From NCBI GenBank assembly GCA_005881715.1, contig VBEE01000046.1, forward strand, positions 501 through 34,381: a stretch of DNA of 33,881 nt, in the 5' to 3' direction. Positions 1 through 7,637 of the stretch are shown here, one piece after another. Origin of the DNA: Chloroflexota bacterium (GTDB lineage Bacteria; Chloroflexota; Dormibacteria; CF-121). How positions within the stretch are numbered: position 1 is the stretch's first letter; each line of letters begins with the position of its first letter. The notes under the pieces were generated by a model. It was not told the DNA's origin, ran no database searches, and saw nothing but the letters and a program-made list of their open reading frames with translations. A program made the position numbers and the translations under genes.

Positions 1-1323
1 CAGTTTCGGCCCGCCATCCTTAGAGACCCGCGACAACTCGCCACCCTCGGAGGCCTGATGCTCGGGCTGTTGGTCGTCGCCAAGGTGTTCGTGCCGATCA
101 ATCCCAACGCGCAGTACCTGGTGCCGATGGCCGCAGTGCCGCTGCTTGTTGCCGCCCTGATGGACACCGGGCTGGGGATCATCGTGGCGCTGGCGGTCGG
201 ATTGCTGACCGGCATCATCGCCGACAACGTGCTCCCACTGACTCTGGTGGGATTCCTGGGCGGGGCGATCGGGTCAATCTACGTTCACCGCCTCGAGCGC
301 CTCGGCCAGTGGGTCACGGCCGGCATCCTGGTTGCGGGCGCGCAGTTCGTCACCCTGGTTTCGCTCTCGCTGATCGAGCGGCATCAATCGCTCGATGAGA
401 TCCTGGCCATCGGCTCACTCACCCTGATCAGCGGCCTCGTCTCGGCATTGATCGCGGCCGGCTCGCTCACCTTCCTCGGCGAGATCACCCGCGTCATCAC
501 GCCCATGAAGCTGTTGGAATTGATGACCCCCAACAACCCACTCCTGAAGCGATTGATGGTGAGTGCCCCCGGCACGTACAACCACTCGATCGTCGCCGCT
601 AACCTGGCCGAGGCTGCTGCCGAGGCGGTGGGCGCCAACCCCGTCCTGACGAGAGTGGGCTGCTACTTCCACGACATTGGAAAGATTCGCCGGCCGCACT
701 TCTTCGTCGAGAACCAGGCGGACATCGGCAATATCCACGAGAACCTCTCGCCGACGACCAGTTCCGACATCCTGAACGCACACGTGACAGAGGGCGTTGA
801 GCTCCTCAAGCAGTACCACTTCCCGACCACGATCCGGGAGATCGTCCAGCAGCACCAGGGGACGACGGTCAAGCGTTTCTTCTACCGGCAGGCCCTGGAA
901 CAGGGCCTCGAGGTCAGGGAGGAAGACTTCCGTTACCCCGGGCCGCGGCCTCGGACGAAGGAAGCGGCGATCGTGATGATCGCCGACACCGTCGAGGCGT
1001 CGGCTCGGACCCTAAAGGATCGCAGTACGGAAGGTATCAGGGACCACGTCCACCGCATGGTCCAGGGGTTTACTCGGGACGGCCAGCTCGACGAATGCGA
1101 CCTCTCGTTCCGCGACCTCCGTCTGGTGGAAGAGGCCATGGCCAATATGGTGGTCAGCATCTATCACGCGCGGATCGAGTACCCGGCGGCCATCGCCGAA
1201 ACCTCGAAGGCCGGGGCCGGGGTCGACACGACCGGCGGCGGCCATGACGGAACCCTCGACGCGGACGATAAGACCATTCCCCTGCCGCGACCGTCCGCCC
1301 AGGCACGACCCAGTACGTCGTAG
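1..1323 (+). CDS. 7TM-HD family (PgpH/YqfF-like) putative c-di-AMP phosphodiesterase, 5' truncated by window edge
   Basis: Multiple TM helices followed by an HD domain with CYFHDIGKI; frame is open to window base 1; lies upstream of ybeY/dgkA as in many Gram-positives. Confidence 0.85.
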   Translation, partial: QFRPAILRDPRQLATLGGLMLGLLVVAKVFVPINPNAQYLVPMAAVPLLVAALMDTGLGIIVALAVGLLTGIIADNVLPLTLVGFLGGAIGSIYVHRLERLGQWVTAGILVAGAQFVTLVSLSLIERHQSLDEILAIGSLTLISGLVSALIAAGSLTFLGEITRVITPMKLLELMTPNNPLLKRLMVSAPGTYNHSIVAANLAEAAAEAVGANPVLTRVGCYFHDIGKIRRPHFFVENQADIGNIHENLSPTTSSDILNAHVTEGVELLKQYHFPTTIREIVQQHQGTTVKRFFYRQALEQGLEVREEDFRYPGPRPRTKEAAIVMIADTVEASARTLKDRSTEGIRDHVHRMVQGFTRDGQLDECDLSFRDLRLVEEAMANMVVSIYHARIEYPAAIAETSKAGAGVDTTGGGHDGTLDADDKTIPLPRPSAQARPSTS

Positions 1324-1391
1324 ACGTATTCAAATCAGGGTCGCCACGGCTGGGGTGCAATGTTGAACCCCGGATTTTCGATATGTAGCTA

Positions 1392-1724
1392 GTGCCACTT
1401 TCGGGCTCGGTCATCGTGCTTGCCTACGTAGCGGCGGCCGCCGTGATCATCCCTGCCATCTCGATGATCGGTTTTGGTAAGGTTCCGCGCTTCCTCCGCC
1501 GGGGCATGGCGGCGACCAAGGCGCGGACGCGAATGGAAGGAACCGGCCTGCTCCTCATCGGAGCCTTCATCCTGGCCGACGCGCTGGCCGCCGATCTGGG
1601 CCGGCGCTCCACAGTCCCGCAGGATTGGATCCTGTTGGTCTGGGTCGTGCTGGCGGCGGGCCTGATCGGGATCCGTTACCTGGGTGGTCGCGTCGACCGC
1701 ACGTCCGGCAAGCCCTCCGCCTGA
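1392..1724 (+). CDS. Small hypothetical membrane protein
   Basis: GTG-start ORF, hydrophobic segments, fits between HD protein and ybeY. Confidence 0.55.
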   Translation: MPLSGSVIVLAYVAAAAVIIPAISMIGFGKVPRFLRRGMAATKARTRMEGTGLLLIGAFILADALAADLGRRSTVPQDWILLVWVVLAAGLIGIRYLGGRVDRTSGKPSA

Positions 1725-1748
1725 CGCCAGCCCGGTTAGGATAACCCC

Positions 1749-2210
1749 GTGCTCATCCAGATGAGCCGTTGGGGTCCCGCGTCACTGGCCTCGGGCGTGG
1801 ATCTGGACGGGCTCAAGACCCTGCTGCAGGCTGGCGCACGGATGGTTCAGCTACCCGACGAGACCGTGACGGTCGTGACCCTGACCGGGGATGAGCACCT
1901 GCGCGAGTACAACCGACGCTACCGGGGACTCGACGAGCCCACCGACGTGCTCGCCTTCGCGGCCCGGGAGAAGCCGTCGGACCAGCGATTCCAGGCACCG
2001 CCCGGGACGGAGGACTGGTTAGGCGACATCGTGATTTCGCTGCCGCGGGCCAGGCGGCAGGCACGCGAGGCGGGTCATCCGGTGAACGACGAGGTGCGCC
2101 TGCTCGCCGTGCACGGCTTCCTCCATCTGCTTGGCTACGACCACGCCGAACCGGCCGAGGAGCTCGCCATGACGGCGCTCACCACCCGTATCCTCGGATC
2201 CTCGCCATGA
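1749..2210 (+). CDS. ybeY: Endoribonuclease YbeY
   Basis: Metal-binding motif HGFLHLLGYDH; synteny with dgkA; GTG start 6 nt after TAGGAT. Confidence 0.93.
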   Translation: MLIQMSRWGPASLASGVDLDGLKTLLQAGARMVQLPDETVTVVTLTGDEHLREYNRRYRGLDEPTDVLAFAAREKPSDQRFQAPPGTEDWLGDIVISLPRARRQAREAGHPVNDEVRLLAVHGFLHLLGYDHAEPAEELAMTALTTRILGSSP

Positions 2211-2638
2211 CGCCTCGTTCCGACGCAGAGTTCGAAGCCGAGCGGATCGGCAGCCCCAGCCGCGCCCACCGCGTCGACCTGCGCCGAACGCTCTACAGTT
2301 TCCGCCACGCCGGTCGGGGATTTCGGTGGGCGCTCTCGTCGCAAGCGAATCTGCGTGTTCACTTCGTGGCCGCCGCGGTCGTCCTGATCGCGGCGCTGGT
2401 GCTGCGATTTTCCGTCATCGAGTTCGTCGGCCTTGTCATCTGTTTCACGGTGGTGGTCGCGGCCGAGCTCTTTAACACCACGCTGGAAGTGCTGATCGAT
2501 TACGCCTGGCCCGAGCACCACCCGATGATCGGGCGGGCCAAGGATGTCGCGGCTGCCGCTGTGCTGGTGGCGGCGGCCGGTGCGGCGATCGTCGGCATTC
2601 TGCTCTTCGCCCGGCACATCCTCCTCCACCTGTCGTGA
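2207..2638 (+). CDS. dgkA: Diacylglycerol/undecaprenol kinase family protein
   Basis: TM protein with AAELFNTTLEVLIDY motif typical of DgkA; ATGA overlap with ybeY. Confidence 0.88.
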   Translation: MTPRSDAEFEAERIGSPSRAHRVDLRRTLYSFRHAGRGFRWALSSQANLRVHFVAAAVVLIAALVLRFSVIEFVGLVICFTVVVAAELFNTTLEVLIDYAWPEHHPMIGRAKDVAAAAVLVAAAGAAIVGILLFARHILLHLS

Positions 2639-2985
2639 GCGCGGCGGACGTCGTGACGAGCGCGCTCGACGCGCTCAGGGCGCGCGATTGGGCAGCGTTC
2701 GCTCGGCGCTTGCACCCCGACGTGGTCCATCGAACCCCGGGGGTCCCGGAACCGATCCTGGGTCGCGACGCGTTCCTCCTCCTGAGCCAGCAGGCCGTGG
2801 CACGGACGCCCGACGTCACGTTCGAGGTGGAACGCCTGGTGAGCCAGGGCGAAACGGTGGTCGTGATCGGAGAGTGGACCTATACCGGTCCCCAGGGGAG
2901 AGTGCGCCAGCCGTCGGTCAGTGTGGTCGACCTGAAGGACGGAATGATCTGGCGAGACCTGGAGTACGTGGGCCTTCAGATCTGA
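2635..2985 (+). CDS. SnoaL/NTF2-like protein
   Basis: SnoaL-like pattern (ALRARDWAAFARRLHPDVVHRTPG...), GTGA overlap with dgkA. Confidence 0.75.
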   Translation: MSAADVVTSALDALRARDWAAFARRLHPDVVHRTPGVPEPILGRDAFLLLSQQAVARTPDVTFEVERLVSQGETVVVIGEWTYTGPQGRVRQPSVSVVDLKDGMIWRDLEYVGLQI

Positions 2986-3154
2986 ACGAAAGACCAGGGC
3001 GATCGTCATCCAGCAACCGCAGGCGCCCGCAGCGGCGCAGTTCAAAGACCTCGTGCAGGCCGTTGCCACCATCTGAGCGGTTCGCCGGCGTAACCCCGGT
3101 AAACTGAACGCTATCCGCGCCACTCCGTCTACCGTCGAACCACGCCGTCGCGCC

Positions 3155-4363
3155 GTGGTGCAGGTTTCCGCCCTCCAATACCCAGAATTCCGCCGCTATT
3201 TCGTTGGCCAGGCGGTATCCGTGGTCGGGACCTGGATGCAATCGGTGGCCGCCGCCTGGCTCGTGCTTCAGCTTTCCCACGACTCGGCGTTCGCGTTGGC
3301 AGTTTTCGGCGCCTTCAGCTACGGCCCGGTGCTGATCTTCGGGCTGTATGCGGGGACCGTTGTGGACCGTTTCTCGCATCGCGACGTTCTGCTCGTCACC
3401 CAGGCCGTGTCGCTGGCGGGCGCAGCGCTGTATGCCGTCCTCACCAGCACGCATGCCATCACGCTCCCCCTCGTCATGCTGCTCGCGGCCGCCCTCGGCG
3501 TGAACCAGGCCCTGTACTTTCCGGCCCGGCAGGCCACCGTTCTCGAGATGGTCGGTCGCGGTGAGCTGGCCAGTGCCGTCGCGCTCAACTCCACCGCCTT
3601 CAACCTGGCCCGCATTCTCGGTCCGGCCGTCGGCGGTCTCATCATCGCCACCTTCGGTGTGGCGGCCTGCTTCTGGCTGAACGCGGTGAGCTACCTCGGG
3701 GTGATCGTCGCATTGTTGACGGTGCGGCGCCGTCCGCGGACGGAGGGCCCGCCGCAAACCGCAGTGCAACTGATCGGCGAGGCGTTGCGGTACGTGGCGC
3801 GAACGCCATCCCTCGCCGGCCTCTTCTTGTTGCTGTTTGTCGCCGGAACATTTGGTGCCAACTTCAACCTGGTGTTGCCGCTGTTCACGCGGGTGGTGCT
3901 GCACGCCAACGCCGACACGCTCGGCTATCTCTTCGCGGCGCAAGGACTGGGGTCGCTGGTCGGCGCCCTGACCATGACCATCGCCGGCGGGTTTCTGCTC
4001 GAGCCCCGCCGGATCGTGATGGGCAGCCTGCTCTTCGCCGGCATGGAGCTGGTGTTCCTGGTGATGCCAGGCTTCGGCCAGGCGATTGTGCTCCTGCTCG
4101 TTATCGGATGGTCGTTTGCCGTCTATTCGATCAGCACGAACACCTTCGTGCAGGTCCGCTCGCCCGACCGGATGCAGGGCCGCATGGTCAGCCTGTACTC
4201 CATGCTGTTCATCGGCGTGACGCCGATCGGCAATATCTGGGCCGGTCTCGTCGCGCATCTGTTCGGGCCCTCGGCGGCGGTATGGATGGGTGGAGCGCTG
4301 ACGGGCGTCGCCGGCCTGACCGTCCTGGGCTATTTCCTGAGCCGCCGGCCTAGCCGCGGTTGA
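3155..4363 (+). CDS. MFS transporter (EntS/MFS_3-like)
   Basis: 12-TM-like ORF starting LQYPEFRRYFVGQAVSVVGTWMQSVAAAWLV, typical of the family. Confidence 0.88.
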   Translation: MVQVSALQYPEFRRYFVGQAVSVVGTWMQSVAAAWLVLQLSHDSAFALAVFGAFSYGPVLIFGLYAGTVVDRFSHRDVLLVTQAVSLAGAALYAVLTSTHAITLPLVMLLAAALGVNQALYFPARQATVLEMVGRGELASAVALNSTAFNLARILGPAVGGLIIATFGVAACFWLNAVSYLGVIVALLTVRRRPRTEGPPQTAVQLIGEALRYVARTPSLAGLFLLLFVAGTFGANFNLVLPLFTRVVLHANADTLGYLFAAQGLGSLVGALTMTIAGGFLLEPRRIVMGSLLFAGMELVFLVMPGFGQAIVLLLVIGWSFAVYSISTNTFVQVRSPDRMQGRMVSLYSMLFIGVTPIGNIWAGLVAHLFGPSAAVWMGGALTGVAGLTVLGYFLSRRPSRG

Positions 4364-4946
4364 ATTCGGTCATCGCGCGCTCGAGGCCATGCTCCACGGT
4401 GTATTCGACCGCGTCCGCGACCCGCCCCACCAGCTCGGGCAGCCGAGCCCGCTCGTCGTTGGTGAACGGGCTCAGCACGTAATCGACCGCGTCCCCGACC
4501 GGCCGGCCGACACCCACCCGGATCCGGGGGAATGTCTTGGTTCCGAACGACGTAATCACCGAGTCCAACCCGTGGTTGCCCGCGGAGCTGCCGCCGGTGC
4601 GAATCCGCAGCCGGCCAAAGGGAAGGTCGAGCTCATCATGGACAACAAGGACGCGCTCCAGTGGCACGTCATATTTGGTGCGGAGGGCCTTCGCCGCCTG
4701 GCCCGAGAGGTTCATCCAGGTCTGCGGCTTGGCGACCACGAGTTCGTGCGCACCGCTCCGGACGCGGCCGGTCAGCGATTTCGCGGCGCGGTCCGTCACC
4801 CGGCCGCCGTGCCGGCGGGCGAGTTCGTCGACCACCAGAAAGCCCACGTTGTGGCGGGACCGCTCGTATTCACCGCCCGGGTTGCCCAGGCCGATCACCA
4901 GCCAGCGGTCGACTGGCGCCGGCTGAGCCGGTTTTCGCCGAAACAT
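4350..4946 (-). CDS. pth: Peptidyl-tRNA hydrolase
   Basis: VIGLGNPGGEYERSRHNVGFLVVDELA, KPQTWMNLSG, VVHDELDLPFGRLRIRTGGSSAGNHGLDS motifs. Confidence 0.96.
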   Translation of the reverse strand: MFRRKPAQPAPVDRWLVIGLGNPGGEYERSRHNVGFLVVDELARRHGGRVTDRAAKSLTGRVRSGAHELVVAKPQTWMNLSGQAAKALRTKYDVPLERVLVVHDELDLPFGRLRIRTGGSSAGNHGLDSVITSFGTKTFPRIRVGVGRPVGDAVDYVLSPFTNDERARLPELVGRVADAVEYTVEHGLERAMTEFNRG

Positions 4947-5007
4947 CGCCCGTAGCGTAAATCACCAAAAGGCGGACTCCCTCTATTCCGTTGCACTTTC
5001 GCCAGCC

Positions 5008-6204
5008 GTGGGCTTCCTGCATCGGCCGTTGAGCCCTCGATCGATGCGCGCCATCCTCTGGGTGGCGGGCCTTATCGCGTTGCTCGTGGCCATCGTCGGC
5101 TGGGTCGGGCCGGCCGAGCCGTACCAGGCGCCCTGGGCCTGGATCAGCTTCATCGGCATGTGCATCGTCGACGACTTCCTGCTGGGCTCCAAGGACGATG
5201 CGCGCTGGGGCGAGCTCCCGAAAGTCGCGCTCCTGGCCGCGGTCATCGTATTCCGGCGTCACCCCGAAATTACCGTGCTGGTGGCGGTCACCGCTGCGCC
5301 GCTGGCGAGCCTGCTGAAGGGCCAGACTTGGCCCACCCAGGTGACGACCACCAGCCAATGGGTGCTCGCCGCGGTCTTCGGTGCGGGGACCTTCCGGCTC
5401 GTCGGCTTCGGCGACACCGCCCACTTTGTTGCCGCGACGGCGGCCGTCATGGTGGTCTATTACGCCCTGGGCCCGGTCCTCAGCGCGACGCTGGAAGCCG
5501 GCCTTGGCGGAACCCCGCTTCGCCGCGCGTTCGCCCGTCATCGCCGGCTGGCCATCTCGCTGGAATTTGCCGGCGTGCTGCTCGCGCTGGCGTGGCGCAC
5601 CCCGTTCATGGAGCCGGCCGCCTTGAAGGTTGCCGACGGCGCGCTCGTGACGGTCGCCGGAATCGTTCTCGGCTTTGTGCTGGGCGGACGATCCAGCCGC
5701 GTTTTCAAGGCCAGCCCTTCCCTGCCGGTGCGCCCGCTGTTGGGCGCGGGCGCCGTTCTGCTCCTGAGTCAACTGACGCCGTCTCCGCTTTCGTGGTTGC
5801 TGCCGCTCGCCCTGGCGATCGCGGCCGGGATCTGGGCGGCCTGGCGGCACGTCTACCCGGTCGTCTGTGGCGCCCTGGGCGCCTACTGCAACGAGCTGGT
5901 GCGGGCGGCGAATGGTGGGCGGATGCCGGTTGAAGGCCATGGCATGCTGTCGACCCTCGGGAACCGGACTGACACCTATGTCCTCAGCGGGCCGCACACA
6001 AACTTCGCCTGGCTGGACGACCGGTTCCAACTGCCTGCCCCGTTTCCCGGCATCGCCAGCGCCGGCGACATCCTGATCGCCGTCGGCATGGCGTGGTTCG
6101 TCGCGACCTTGATGTTGCGCCCCGTTCACCAGGCCGCGGCCGGTGATGCGGCGGCGGACGAGGACCTGGACGGCGCTTCCTCGGTGGACATCGCGGCCGC
6201 CTAA
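5008..6204 (+). CDS. Multi-TM protein with DUF5317-like C-terminal region
   Basis: About 10 hydrophobic segments; C-terminal CNELVRAANGGRMPV...DILIAVGMAWFV resembles DUF5317. Confidence 0.6.
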   Translation: MGFLHRPLSPRSMRAILWVAGLIALLVAIVGWVGPAEPYQAPWAWISFIGMCIVDDFLLGSKDDARWGELPKVALLAAVIVFRRHPEITVLVAVTAAPLASLLKGQTWPTQVTTTSQWVLAAVFGAGTFRLVGFGDTAHFVAATAAVMVVYYALGPVLSATLEAGLGGTPLRRAFARHRRLAISLEFAGVLLALAWRTPFMEPAALKVADGALVTVAGIVLGFVLGGRSSRVFKASPSLPVRPLLGAGAVLLLSQLTPSPLSWLLPLALAIAAGIWAAWRHVYPVVCGALGAYCNELVRAANGGRMPVEGHGMLSTLGNRTDTYVLSGPHTNFAWLDDRFQLPAPFPGIASAGDILIAVGMAWFVATLMLRPVHQAAAGDAAADEDLDGASSVDIAAA

Positions 6205-6296
6205 CGCCGAGGCGAGACCCGCGCTGGGTCGAGGCGGTGGCGTTGGGTCTCAAGGCCCTTGTGTGAAGCCGGCCCGCATGGTTCTTTGGTCCGGAC

Positions 6297-7157
6297 ATGC
6301 GGATCTGGCTGCTGCTCCTCGCCCTGCTCGCGCCGGCCGGCACCGCGGCGCACCTGCCGCTGACCGGAACCCCGCCCGGTCAGGTCGAGCTGTATGAGCT
6401 CACCCCGGCGCCGGCGGTGCCCGCCATCAGGGCCCGGGCGGCGATCCTGCTCGACCTCGACAGCGGGACCACCCTTTATGCGCGCGACGCGCAGGGGCGG
6501 TTCCCGCCGGCGAGTTTGACGAAGGTGGTGACGGTGCTCACCGCTCTCGACGTGCTCGGGCTGGACCAGGTCGTCACGGTCCCCGCCTCCATCAATCAGT
6601 TGCCCTGGGATTCGACCCGCATGGGACTGCGGGCCGGCGAGCGGCTGACGGTGCGCGAGCTGATGTACGGGGTTTTCCTCAACTCCGGGAACGACGCCGC
6701 CATCACGCTGTCAGAGGCGGCCATGCCGCGGACGGCCTTTATCGCCCGGATGAACGCCAAGGCTGCGGCGCTCGGGATGACTGACTCGCACTTCGTGAAC
6801 CCCATCGGCCTCGATGACGCCGGCCTGTACACGTCCGCCGCCGACCTGGCGAAAGCGGCCATCGCGCTGCGTTCCCGCTTCCCCGAGGTTGCGGCGATGG
6901 CCGCCGTGCCCGCGATCACGCTGCCGGCCAGCGCCATGCACCACGCGCTCAAGCTCTACAACCTCAACGAGCTGATCCGAACGTATCGGGGCGCGACCGG
7001 GCTCAAGACGGGCTGGACCGGACGAGCCGGCGGCTGCCTGATCGCCACCGCCACCCGCGACGGCCGGCATCTCTTGGCAGTCGTGATGGGCTCTCCGCGG
7101 GTCTTTGATGAGGTTGGTACGTTACTCGACTATGGCTTTGCGTCTCCGCCGGCGTAG
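6297..7157 (+). CDS. D-alanyl-D-alanine carboxypeptidase (S11 penicillin-binding protein)
   Basis: Signal peptide; SxxK motif PPASLTKV; SGN motif (LNSGNDAA); KTG motif (GLKTGWTGRAGGCLIATATRDG). Confidence 0.92.
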   Translation: MRIWLLLLALLAPAGTAAHLPLTGTPPGQVELYELTPAPAVPAIRARAAILLDLDSGTTLYARDAQGRFPPASLTKVVTVLTALDVLGLDQVVTVPASINQLPWDSTRMGLRAGERLTVRELMYGVFLNSGNDAAITLSEAAMPRTAFIARMNAKAAALGMTDSHFVNPIGLDDAGLYTSAADLAKAAIALRSRFPEVAAMAAVPAITLPASAMHHALKLYNLNELIRTYRGATGLKTGWTGRAGGCLIATATRDGRHLLAVVMGSPRVFDEVGTLLDYGFASPPA

Positions 7158-7557
7158 CACGATCTATTTCATCTTGCTGGCCGGGTTGCTGGCGATCATC
7201 TGGGCCAGCTATCAGAGCGTCAACCAGGCAACAGCGCCGGCCGGGAAACCGTTGGGCGACTTGCTGACCGCGCTGGACGCCGGACAGGTGGCGAGTGGCG
7301 TGTTCACGACCGATGGCGAACGCGTCGACTGGGTCGACAACCACGGGGGACGGTACCGGACCCTTCTTCCCGCCGGATATTCGACAACCCTGGTCGACAA
7401 GTTTCACGAAAGCCAGGTCGCGATCGACGTGACGCAATCACCCGCGTCGAGTGTGTGGCTGGCCGTGGTGCTGCCAAATGTCATTCTGTTTCTCGTCATC
7501 GGGGGGTTCCTCCTGTACGTGGTTCGACGGATGGGCGGACGAGCTCCTCGCGTTTGA
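7132..7557 (+). CDS. Orphan FtsH N-terminal (TM-ectodomain-TM) protein lacking the AAA and protease domains
   Basis: [16 protein letters not shown] and [15 protein letters not shown] are also present in the N-terminus of the full FtsH at 16792; ORF stops after the second TM helix. Confidence 0.85.
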   Translation: MALRLRRRSTIYFILLAGLLAIIWASYQSVNQATAPAGKPLGDLLTALDAGQVASGVFTTDGERVDWVDNHGGRYRTLLPAGYSTTLVDKFHESQVAIDVTQSPASSVWLAVVLPNVILFLVIGGFLLYVVRRMGGRAPRV

Positions 7558-7601
7558 TCACGGGCGCGCGATGGTAACCTAGCTCAGGCACGCCCCGGTT
7601 T

Positions 7602-7621
7602 TGCGCCGCGGGCGCATTTTT
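7602..7621 (+). terminator. Terminator-like hairpin in mfd leader
   Basis: TGCGCC-GCG-GGCGCA 6-bp perfect stem followed by TTTTT. Confidence 0.5.
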
Positions 7622-7637
7622 GCATGGCCGCCGTCTC

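Noticed and set aside
2986-3100. Short in-frame stretch (AIVIQQPQAPAAAQFKDLVQAVATI-stop) upstream of the MFS gene
   Set aside because: No start codon or SD support; too short to call a gene remnant
2918-4258. 446-aa minus-strand ORF opposite the MFS gene
   Set aside because: Antisense shadow ORF in GC-rich coding DNA; low-complexity H/Q/R/G composition, no recognisable family, opposite a clear MFS transporter
4870-6129. 419-aa minus-strand ORF
   Set aside because: Antisense shadow of the DUF5317-like membrane gene; biased composition
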